A stretch of DNA of 10,950 nucleotides from an uncultured Collinsella sp. Lineage in GTDB: Bacteria > Actinomycetota > Coriobacteriia > Coriobacteriales > Coriobacteriaceae. Positions 1-5,265 of the stretch are shown piece by piece. The stretch spans positions 1 through 10,950 of the forward strand of contig URWZ01000037.1 in the NCBI GenBank assembly GCA_900551625.1. The letters are read 5' to 3'. A model generated the notes under the pieces. That model was not told where the DNA came from and searched no databases. It was given only the letters and a program-made list of their open reading frames with translations. The position numbers and the translations under genes were made by a program. Numbering within the stretch: position 1 is the stretch's first letter; each line of letters starts with the position of its first letter.

Positions 1-86
1 AGGTCCTCATCGGCCTCAAAGTGAGTGAGCTCCAGAAGCGGGGTGTGGCCGATAAGCTGATCGATGGACGTATAAACATTGCTCAT
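1..86 (-). CDS. cysK: Cysteine synthase (O-acetylserine sulfhydrylase), N-terminal fragment
   Basis: Partial gene: only the first 28 codons lie in the window and the rest runs off the left edge. The minus strand reads MSNVYTSIDQLIGHTPLLEL and continues THFEADED. The phrase 'IGHTPLLEL' matches the conserved N-terminal 'IGNTPLVRL' of PLP-dependent cysteine synthases, which make cysteine from O-acetylserine and sulfide in the cytoplasm. The start is set by the ATG at 84-86, preceded by a good Shine-Dalgarno TTTGGAGGTT (complement of 91-100). The catalytic lysine and PLP-binding region are outside the window, so function rests on the N-terminal motif only. A cystathionine beta-synthase-like member of the same fold family cannot be excluded. 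The divergent Rrf2 regulator next door supports a cysteine metabolism role, since Rrf2 proteins such as CymR control cysK in Firmicutes. Confidence 0.8.
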   Translation of the reverse strand, partial: MSNVYTSIDQLIGHTPLLELTHFEADED

Positions 87-150
87 GGTGAACCTCCAAA
101 GTGTTCAAATGACTGGATACTGTGTGTTTTCACGGTGTGTGTAACAGCCA

Positions 151-171
151 AACCCATAAACCTTATGGGTT
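151..171. promoter_or_regulatory. Candidate Rrf2 operator: 9-bp perfect palindrome
   Basis: The arms AACCCATAA (151-159) and TTATGGGTT (163-171) are a perfect inverted repeat around a 3-base centre. It sits in the divergent intergenic region, 65 bases upstream of the cysK start and 169 bases upstream of the Rrf2 start. A weak -10-like TACACA for cysK lies on the minus strand at 143-138, which would put the palindrome over the spacer and -35 region, a typical place for a repressor. Binding by the neighbouring Rrf2 protein is inferred. The site is not followed by a T-run on the cysK strand, so a terminator is less likely. Confidence 0.45.
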
Positions 172-275
172 GTTCTTTTTGCTGTTGGCAAGCATAGTAG
201 GCACTAAAGCCTAGTAACGCAATAGGAAATAGAAGATTATTACGAGTCGATTAACCAGCTTGACGGGAATAGGTA

Positions 276-303
276 TTTTCAAAACCAATTTTTCGGCTAG
301 AAT
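276..303 (+). promoter_or_regulatory. Putative promoter of the Rrf2 gene
   Basis: A -10-like TAGAAT at 298-303 is preceded, 16 bases away, by a weak -35-like TTTTCA at 276-281. It lies about 37 bases before the start codon in the most AT-rich part of the intergenic region. A better -35-like TTGACG at 260-265 has no matching -10 at normal spacing. This is a motif match only. Confidence 0.35.
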
Positions 304-339
304 TTCTACGAATTAAAAGACCGAAAGGCAGCAATATAT

Positions 340-768
340 ATGTTGGTTTCCACAAAGGGCAGATATGCCCTGCGCGTTATGGTCGACCTGGCCGAGCACC
401 AGGCGGCCGGCCGCATTCCCCTCAAAGAGATCGCCGCGCGTCAGGGGATTTCGGAGAAGTATCTGGAGAACATCTTGGCTACGCTCGTCCGCGCCAATAT
501 GCTCTCGGGCATGCGCGGCAAGGGCGGCGGCTACGTGCTCACGCGCCCGCCCGAGCAGTACACGGTGGGCGAGATCTTGCGCCTGACCGAAGGCAGCCTG
601 GCACCGGTCGCATGCCTGGACGGCGACTGCAAGGGCTGCTCGCGTTCGGACGAGTGCCCCACGCTCGACGTGTGGAAGAACCTGGACAAGCTCATCAACG
701 ACTACCTCGACGGTGTGACGCTCGATGCGCTCGTTGCCCCCAACGAGGGCTACGACTACGTCATCTAG
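340..768 (+). CDS. Rrf2-family transcriptional regulator with a four-cysteine cluster
   Basis: 142 aa, normal length for the family. The start MLVSTKGRYALRVMVDLA is the classic Rrf2 N-terminus, followed by a winged helix-turn-helix ('IPLKEIAARQGISEKYLENIL', about residues 26-46) and the wing 'GKGGGYVLTRP' (60-70). Cysteines at 92, 97, 100 and 106 resemble the cluster-binding loop of IscR-type members, which hold a [2Fe-2S] cluster with three cysteines and a histidine. Iron-sulfur or redox sensing is therefore plausible but not shown. The gene diverges from cysK, so it probably controls cysteine or Fe-S supply, either like CymR (which needs CysK as a partner in Bacillus and Staphylococcus) or like IscR. 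A purine-rich GAAAGG (323-328) lies 11 bases before the ATG. The family call is near certain; which subgroup it belongs to is open. Confidence 0.93.
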   Translation: MLVSTKGRYALRVMVDLAEHQAAGRIPLKEIAARQGISEKYLENILATLVRANMLSGMRGKGGGYVLTRPPEQYTVGEILRLTEGSLAPVACLDGDCKGCSRSDECPTLDVWKNLDKLINDYLDGVTLDALVAPNEGYDYVI

Positions 769-780
769 TCCCACCTGCCA

Positions 781-817
781 TTGGGGGACGGGGCAGAAAT
801 GCCGGATTTTCTTGCCC
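781..817. repeat. REP-like palindromic element, TTGGGGGACGGGG core
   Basis: The short intergenic stretch after the Rrf2 stop starts with TTGGGGGACGGGG (781-793), nearly the same core as the large inverted repeat at 1942-2030. It folds into a small hairpin, GGGCA (791-795) with TGCCC (813-817), and has an inner AAA/TTT match. A second possible fold is GGCA-GAAA-TGCC. Sequences with a 'GGGGAC' head and a palindromic tail are typical of REP elements mobilised by RAYT (TnpA-REP) proteins. No such protein gene is in the window, so membership is inferred. Confidence 0.45.
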
Positions 818-837
818 TCTGAGGCTCGACAAATGAC

Positions 838-872
838 AAGGTCGCCCATCGTTGCGATGGACGGCCTTCTTT
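838..872. terminator. Probable bidirectional terminator between converging genes
   Basis: The arms 838-851 and 855-868 pair over 14 positions with one mismatch and one G-T pair around a TTG loop, making a strong GC-rich stem. The plus side is followed by CTTT and the minus side by GTCATTTG, so both T-tracts are short. The hairpin lies between the 3' ends of the Rrf2 gene (plus strand) and the YvlD-like gene (minus strand) and could stop transcription from both. Confidence 0.7.
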
Positions 873-904
873 AGGTGTGTTGTGGCGGTCCGAATCCGGT
901 CGCT

Positions 905-1270
905 TTAGTTCCTGGCGACGCTGTCGAGAATGCTGCGCATGATGGATACCAGGATGCTGCCCATAAAGGCCGATCCAAAGCTGGCAATGGAGATACCCGC
1001 GCCCAGCAGATTGACCGACAGGTAGCTGGCCAGCTCGAGCATAAAGCTGTTGACCACAAGCTGAAAAATACCAAGCGTGATAATAGTGAGCGGCAGCGAG
1101 ATGACCGTCAGGAACGGCTTTACGAGCGAGTCGACTATGTTGAGGAACAGTCCCACGAAGGCAAAACACACCCAGGCGTCGGCCATGCCGAAGGGCTGAA
1201 TGCCGGGGACGAGAAACGTTGCGATCGCGATGGCGATTGAGGTAAAGAGCCAGTTAAGCATAAAGCGCAT
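905..1270 (-). CDS. YvlD-like small membrane protein (phage holin 4_2 / DUF360 family)
   Basis: 121 aa from the ATG at 1268-1270. I chose this over the upstream ATG at 1301-1303 because an AAGGA Shine-Dalgarno (complement of 1279-1283) lies 8 bases ahead and the family usually begins MRFLLNWL-like. Four hydrophobic segments are visible, at about residues 4-22, 31-48, 53-75 and 89-113. The segment 'SLVKPFLTVISLPLTIITLG' followed by 'IFQLVVN' (48-74) is the signature of this family, which includes Bacillus YvlD. Despite the 'holin' name, most members are chromosomal inner-membrane proteins of unknown function, often tied to cell-envelope stress genes. There is no phage context here. The gene converges on the Rrf2 gene and shares the hairpin at 838-868 with it. 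Confidence 0.85.
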   Translation of the reverse strand: MRFMLNWLFTSIAIAIATFLVPGIQPFGMADAWVCFAFVGLFLNIVDSLVKPFLTVISLPLTIITLGIFQLVVNSFMLELASYLSVNLLGAGISIASFGSAFMGSILVSIMRSILDSVARN

Positions 1271-1407
1271 GGTGTGAATCCTTTCTTGCGCAAGACGTGG
1301 CAAAGAGGCGTGAGAGGCACATGCCTTTGCAACTCGGATAGATGCGCGGGCACGGCCCTGTTTGGGCGCCCATTGTCTCAGATATTCGTGGAGCTTGCGT
1401 GCGCATT

Positions 1408-1420
1408 CGGTTTCAAACCG
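1408..1420. promoter_or_regulatory. Candidate operator palindrome CGGTTT-C-AAACCG
   Basis: This is a perfect 6-bp inverted repeat around a single base, in the middle of the divergent intergenic region and about 60 bases upstream of the yerC promoter candidate. Size and symmetry suit a dimeric repressor. A second weak inverted pair, GCGTT (1421-1425) with AACGC (1436-1440), follows directly. No bound protein can be named from sequence. Confidence 0.3.
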
Positions 1421-1479
1421 GCGTTCGTCCTAAAAAACGCGCCGCTGGCAGAGAGTCTTGTCGCTTTAGTTTGGTGGTG

Positions 1480-1488
1480 TGCTACACT
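1480..1488 (+). promoter_or_regulatory. Extended -10 promoter of the yerC-like gene
   Basis: TGCTACACT is an extended -10 element (TG-N-TACACT, hexamer 1483-1488). The nearest -35-like hexamer, TTGTCG at 1458-1463, is at a long 19-base spacing, which extended -10 promoters tolerate. Transcription would start near 1495, leaving a leader of about 100 bases. Confidence 0.5.
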
Positions 1489-1493
1489 GCTAC

Positions 1494-1546
1494 GGGCAAA
1501 AGCCACAGGCGTTGCCCTATTGCATAGAACGGGCGAGCGATGCCCG
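1494..1546 (+). other. Two hairpins in the predicted yerC leader
   Basis: The first hairpin pairs GGGCAA (1494-1499) with TTGCCC (1512-1517) and encloses an inner GCC-ACA-GGC stem. The second pairs CGGGC (1530-1534) with GCCCG (1542-1546). Neither is followed by a T-run, so they are not ordinary terminators. They match no riboswitch I recognise. Confidence 0.4.
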
Positions 1547-1593
1547 ATGTCAGTATCAACTTCGATGCCTTTTGGCGGGTTTGGCGGTGATCG

Positions 1594-1893
1594 ATGAATA
1601 TCGAGAACATGTTTGACAAGCCTGATGTCAAGCAGCTGGTCCACGCATTTAGCCTTTTGGACGACGAGAAGGATATCCAAGCGTTTTTGACCGATATCTG
1701 CACGCCGCGCGAGATTTGCGATCTATCGCAGCGTCTGCAGGTCGCGCGTTACCTGGACGAGGGCGAGCCCTATGTCGAGGTTCAGGCCCGTACCGGCGCT
1801 TCGTCCACCACGGTGAGCCGTGTGTCCAAGGCGCTCAACGGCGAGTACGGTGGCTATCGCAAGATCCTCATTAAGCTGGAGGATGGCGAGTAA
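1594..1893 (+). CDS. yerC: TrpR-like transcriptional regulator, YerC/YecD type
   Basis: 99 aa, the normal length for the YerC/YecD branch of the Trp-repressor superfamily. The conserved phrase 'CTPREICDLSQRLQVARYL' (36-54) precedes a helix-turn-helix running from about 57 to 80 ('GEPYVEVQARTGASSTTVSR' onward), where 'GASSTTVSRVSKAL' is the recognition helix. Tryptophan sensing is not implied: this branch lacks a clear link to trp genes, and no trp gene is nearby. The ATG at 1594 is preceded by GGTGATC (1586-1592). This is complementary to the 16S tail next to the core anti-Shine-Dalgarno, so the site is unusual but aligned acceptably. The gene has its own promoter and a strong terminator, so it is a single-gene unit. 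It is probably a DNA-binding repressor of unknown targets. Confidence 0.9.
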   Translation: MNIENMFDKPDVKQLVHAFSLLDDEKDIQAFLTDICTPREICDLSQRLQVARYLDEGEPYVEVQARTGASSTTVSRVSKALNGEYGGYRKILIKLEDGE

Positions 1894-1916
1894 GCCGCGC
1901 CAAAAACGAATTGTGC

Positions 1917-1944
1917 AAAACCGCTCCTCCGGGGGCGGTTTTTT
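1917..1944 (+). terminator. Rho-independent terminator of the yerC-like gene
   Basis: AAAACCGC-T-CC (1917-1927) pairs with GG-G-GCGGTTTT (1932-1942) around a four-base TCCG loop and is followed directly by a T-tract to 1944. It lies 24 bases after the stop codon. Its last three T's are also the first bases of the long inverted repeat that follows. Confidence 0.9.
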
Positions 1945-2030
1945 GATCCCTTGGGGACGGAGGAAAACGGATCACCGGGTTAGACAGACCCCCTCGGTGA
2001 TCCGTTTTCCTCCGTCCCCAAGGGATCAAA
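1942..2030. repeat. Perfect 36-bp inverted repeat (REP/BIME- or MITE-like element)
   Basis: Bases 1942-1977 are the exact reverse complement of 1995-2030, with a 17-base centre that is not fully paired. The outer part reads GATCCCTTGGGGACGGAGG. The TTGGGGACGG core recurs at 781-790 with one extra G, which points to a dispersed intergenic family. Two such cores facing each other look like a pair of inverted REPs (BIME). The element fills the gap between the yerC terminator and the addB promoter region. It encodes nothing. In RNA it would form a very stable hairpin and could insulate addB from upstream readthrough. Confidence 0.85.
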
Positions 2031-2076
2031 TCTGTTGGCGTGGGGCAAATCTGTCCGCTTGGGCGGGTAGGATGGA

Positions 2077-2082
2077 TACATT
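2077..2082 (+). promoter_or_regulatory. Putative -10 of the addBA operon
   Basis: TACATT lies 30 bases before the addB start, downstream of the inverted repeat. It resembles the TACACT and TACAAT elements ahead of two other genes here. No convincing -35 hexamer is found at 16-19 bases upstream, so confidence is low. Confidence 0.3.
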
Positions 2083-2112
2083 GATTATTGCGAACAGTTT
2101 GAGCGGAGGACC

Positions 2113-5100
2113 ATGCCTGTTCGAATCTATACCACCAATGCCGGCACGGATTTGAGCGATGCCGAGTCGGCGTTGCTTGCCGACCTTATTGCCCGCCACG
2201 GGCGTGCCGTGCTGCTGGCACCTACGTTTGCCGAGCTCGACCTGTGCCGTCATGATGTGGCGGAAGCCGGGGTTTCACTGGGTATCGACTACAAGACGCC
2301 CACATCGTGGCTTCGTTCGCTTTGGGAGCTATTGGGTGACGGGCGCGGTTTCGTCGACAACCTGCAACGCCAGATGCTGTTCTCGGACATGGTCACGCGT
2401 CTTGATGATGCCGACCTACAGCCGCTCTCACGCAGCCAGGGTACAGTGCGCATGCTCGCGCGCATGGCCCGCGACGTGTTGCCGGGTGTGGCGGGGACGG
2501 GTGCCGAACGATGCCGTGGCAACAATTGCCAGCCTGAGCCAAAAAGCGATGCCGAGGCTCGTGTGTTCGAGCTTTTGCGTGCCTACGCGGGCGGTTTGGA
2601 CCGTCGAGATATGGTCGAGCCCTGCGAGGCGGCTGACATTATGGCCGGTGCCCTGGCCGATAGCCTGCCGGCGTGCGCCCGCGCCGTATGCGTGCGCGGT
2701 ATCACGTCGTTTACGCACGGTCTGCTCGAGCTGCTGTCTGCCGTGGCGAACAATGGGGGAGAGGTCGTCGTGCTGCTTGCCCGCGAGCAGGCGGCGATGC
2801 GCGAGGAGCTTGCCACGGCATTTGATGCCCGCGGTGTGCTGTTTGAGGTCGGGCCGCTGGGGGAGGGTGTCGGCGCGTCTGATGCCGCTTGCGGGACCGC
2901 CGCTCAGCCTGCCTTTATTGAGGTCGCCGGCCCCCATGCCCGCGCCCATGCTTATGCGGACGCCATCGATAAGTTGGTGAAATCGCACAAGGAGTCCAAG
3001 GCCGATAAAACTACTGCAACGCCCGCCGACCCCGTGCGCGTGCTCGTTGTTTCTGCTCGGGCACCCCAGCTGTTCGGTGAGCTCGCCTCTCGTCTGGCGG
3101 CTCGTCATATCGCTGCCGAGACGGTTGAGTTCACGGCGTTTTCCCAATCCATTGCGGGCAGGCAGTTTGCGGCGCTTGCCGGCCTGATTGAGCGCATGAA
3201 GGCCGCCGATGAGGGTATGGCGTCAAAGACCGAGTGGTGGCCCGCGCCGGAGCTTACCGACTGGATCTACAGTCCGCTTTCGGGCGCTGATGCCGTCAAT
3301 GCCCGTACCTTCGATAAGAATATGCGTCTCTCGCGCAGCAAGACTATCGCGGGCGTTAAGGGCCTGCTGCAGAGCGTCCAGGGTCAGGTGAGGGGCGCGC
3401 GCAAGGCGGCGAGCGACGAGAACTGGTTTAAGAACGTGCCGTGTGTGGTTTCGGACGTGTTCCAGGCGCTGTGGCGTGACAAGCCCGTGACGGCGCTCAA
3501 GGCCATGCTTGCCGTTGCCGAGGCGTTGCCCGATCGTTCGCTGGGCAGCTTAGATGGCCAAGCCCGTCGCCAGGCGGAGGTGGCCCTGCTGCGCCACGCC
3601 ATCGACATCCTTATGAATGGCGCCCGCGCGCTCGACGTGTCGCAGGCCGCGACCGTGCCCGTGCTCGACGACGTTCGTACCAAGGTGGACAAGCGCAGCA
3701 CCGCATACGATTACGAGACCTATGAGGTCGACCGCGCGCCGCGCGCCCAGGTGCGCTTTGCGTCGCTTACCGATGCGGCAGCCCTGCGCCCCGATAGCTA
3801 CGATGCCGTGCTGTTTGCCGACGTCGATCTGGACAGTTATCCGCTCTCACACGAGGAGGGACCGCTGGCCACGCTGACGGCCGAGCTGGGGCGCAGCGGT
3901 GTGACGCTTGAGCCCGCCGCCTTGTTGCGCGTGCGCTTTGGCCGCGCGATGCAGGCCGCGCGCGGCCCCGTTGTGCTCGCCCGCGTGACCCACGATCGCC
4001 AGGCGCGCGAGTGCTATCCGGCTGCCGTGTGGACCGAGTTGCGGGCGCATGCCGAGGCTGACGGCGCTAAGATCGCTGACGACGCTAAGACCGCTGGTGA
4101 CGCTAAAGCCGCTGGCGCCGACAAGGCGAAGTGCGTGGGTGAGGGTGATATCGTAAAGGACTTCGATCCCGCGGCAGGCGAAGGTCTCAAGCGCGAGCGC
4201 GTGACCTGTGAAGCCCCTCAGCATCTGAGTGCCGAGGCCGTGCCGTATTTGGTCCTGCGTCGTCGCGATGGCGAGGGCGAGGACGCGCCGCTCGTGCCGC
4301 GCCTGACGTCCGCCTCGCAGATCGAGGCCTATTCCACCTGCCCGCTGTGCTGGTTCGTCTCGTATCGCGTCAAACCTCAGTCCATCGATGCGGGCTTTGG
4401 CAACATGGAGAAGGGCAACTTTGTCCATGACGTGCTGGAGCACTTGCATGCACGTCTTCCGCAGGAGGGCATGGAGCGCGTGACGCCCATGAATCTGCCG
4501 CGCGCGAAGGAGCTGCTGCACGAGGTCTTTGCCGAGACCCTGGCCGAGCACGCCGGCAAGCGCGGTACCGAGGGCCCGCTGGTGCCGCTCTCTCCAGTGG
4601 AGGAGCGCCAGGCGGCCGAGATCTTGCCGCAACTGGAGGGCGTGCTCGCCTACGAGTCCGAGGCGCTCGCGCCCTTCGCGCCGCGCTACCTGGAGTTTGC
4701 GTTCAACGAGCTCCAGGTCGAGTATGCCGGTTGGCCGCTCGGTGGGCGCATCGACCGCGTTGACGTGGATGCCGAGAATCGTGCCGTGGTGATCGACTAC
4801 AAGCATCGCACGGGCGTTGAGGAGTTTAAGCTCGCCGACCCCACGGTGCGCGACGAGGAATCGGGTACGGCGCCCATCGACGATCCGCGCTGGTTGCCGC
4901 CCCATACCCAAACGCTCATCTACGCGCAGGCCATGCGCCGGGCGCTGGATTTGGACACCCGCGCGGCGCTCTACTTTTCGACCAAGGGCGGCAAGCCGGC
5001 GCTGCGAGGCGCCGCGAGTGCCGAGCTGCTCGAGGAAGAGCGCGGCGACGGTCGCATCCCGGGCCTCAAGAAGGGCTTTCCGGGCGAGGGCGGCAGCATG

Positions 5101-5262
5101 GACTTCGACGCCCTGCTCGATCGTGTGGAGGCCGGCATCGCCGAGCGCCTGCGCGAGCTCGAGGCGGGCAACGTTGCCGCCGTCGACCCGATGTCGGCTC
5201 AGGCCGCGCATGCGCGCTGCTCGTATAACCACGAAGGAACGTTTGTAAGGAGGGACGTGTAG
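2113..5262 (+). CDS. addB: AddB-type helicase-like/nuclease subunit of AddAB
   Basis: 1049 aa. AddB partners AddA in cytoplasmic resection of double-strand breaks, cutting the strand ending 5' and helping read Chi before RecA loading. The C-terminal PD-(D/E)XK (Cas4/RecB-like) nuclease is clear: 'SASQIEAYSTCPLCWF' (733-748), H772 in 'GNFVHDVLEHL', D881 in 'GGRIDRVD', D895 and K897 in 'VIDYKHRTG', and Q933 in 'HTQTLIYAQA'. The N-terminal inactive helicase-like region (about 1-700) is divergent, and the usual Walker A site appears replaced by 'YTTNAGTDLSD'. The C-terminal Fe-S motif C-x2-C-x5-C is reduced to C1036 alone. A lysine/alanine-rich tandem repeat sits at 650-667. The ATG at 2113 follows GGAGGA (2105-2110), which is rather close. 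It ends 3 bases before addA, with the addA ribosome binding site inside its last codons. A more general 'PD-(D/E)XK nuclease family' label would be the cautious alternative. Confidence 0.87.
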   Translation: MPVRIYTTNAGTDLSDAESALLADLIARHGRAVLLAPTFAELDLCRHDVAEAGVSLGIDYKTPTSWLRSLWELLGDGRGFVDNLQRQMLFSDMVTRLDDADLQPLSRSQGTVRMLARMARDVLPGVAGTGAERCRGNNCQPEPKSDAEARVFELLRAYAGGLDRRDMVEPCEAADIMAGALADSLPACARAVCVRGITSFTHGLLELLSAVANNGGEVVVLLAREQAAMREELATAFDARGVLFEVGPLGEGVGASDAACGTAAQPAFIEVAGPHARAHAYADAIDKLVKSHKESKADKTTATPADPVRVLVVSARAPQLFGELASRLAARHIAAETVEFTAFSQSIAGRQFAALAGLIERMKAADEGMASKTEWWPAPELTDWIYSPLSGADAVNARTFDKNMRLSRSKTIAGVKGLLQSVQGQVRGARKAASDENWFKNVPCVVSDVFQALWRDKPVTALKAMLAVAEALPDRSLGSLDGQARRQAEVALLRHAIDILMNGARALDVSQAATVPVLDDVRTKVDKRSTAYDYETYEVDRAPRAQVRFASLTDAAALRPDSYDAVLFADVDLDSYPLSHEEGPLATLTAELGRSGVTLEPAALLRVRFGRAMQAARGPVVLARVTHDRQARECYPAAVWTELRAHAEADGAKIADDAKTAGDAKAAGADKAKCVGEGDIVKDFDPAAGEGLKRERVTCEAPQHLSAEAVPYLVLRRRDGEGEDAPLVPRLTSASQIEAYSTCPLCWFVSYRVKPQSIDAGFGNMEKGNFVHDVLEHLHARLPQEGMERVTPMNLPRAKELLHEVFAETLAEHAGKRGTEGPLVPLSPVEERQAAEILPQLEGVLAYESEALAPFAPRYLEFAFNELQVEYAGWPLGGRIDRVDVDAENRAVVIDYKHRTGVEEFKLADPTVRDEESGTAPIDDPRWLPPHTQTLIYAQAMRRALDLDTRAALYFSTKGGKPALRGAASAELLEEERGDGRIPGLKKGFPGEGGSMDFDALLDRVEAGIAERLRELEAGNVAAVDPMSAQAAHARCSYNHEGTFVRRDV
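4060..4113 (+). repeat. In-frame 18-bp tandem repeat inside addB
   Basis: Three consecutive 18-base units (4060-4077, 4078-4095, 4096-4113) share the pattern GAC-GCTAAG-CCGCT and encode DGAKIA, DDAKTA and GDAKAA. A degraded fourth unit (GADKAK) follows. The repeat makes a hydrophilic linker between the helicase-like part and the nuclease domain of AddB. Units of 18 bases preserve the frame, so copy number could vary without breaking the protein. Confidence 0.75.
5247..5253 (+). promoter_or_regulatory. addA ribosome binding site inside the addB 3' end
   Basis: AAGGAGG lies within the last codons of addB, 12 bases ahead of the addA ATG. It encodes part of the 'VRRDV' tail of AddB. The position indicates translational coupling of the two subunits. 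Confidence 0.8.
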
Positions 5263-5265
5263 ACC

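Larger units (their letters stand above)
1271..1593. other. Divergent intergenic region between the YvlD-like gene and yerC
   Basis: This 323-base stretch has no believable gene. The open frames across it use unnatural residue mixes and lack ribosome binding sites. It holds a short perfect palindrome (1408-1420), an extended -10 promoter for the rightward regulator (1480-1488) and two hairpins in what would be that gene's leader (1494-1546). I could not find a clear -10/-35 pair for the leftward gene. Confidence 0.6.

Noticed and set aside
198..213. TAGGC/GCCTA inverted repeat in the cysK-Rrf2 gap
   Set aside because: The 5-bp arms with a 6-base loop are expected often by chance, and the stronger palindrome at 151-171 is a better operator candidate.
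905..1270. 'Phage holin' family name suggesting a prophage
   Set aside because: No phage genes, integrase or attachment sites are near. This family is mostly chromosomal membrane proteins of the YvlD type.
1274..1597. Plus-strand open frame of 107 codons overlapping the yerC start
   Set aside because: It has random-looking composition with many Cys/Trp and no ribosome binding site, and it spans the predicted promoter and leader hairpins.
1968..1976. CGGATCACC in the inverted repeat resembles the conserved 3' end of 16S rRNA
   Set aside because: Only about nine bases match and no other rRNA sequence surrounds it, so coincidence is the simplest reading.
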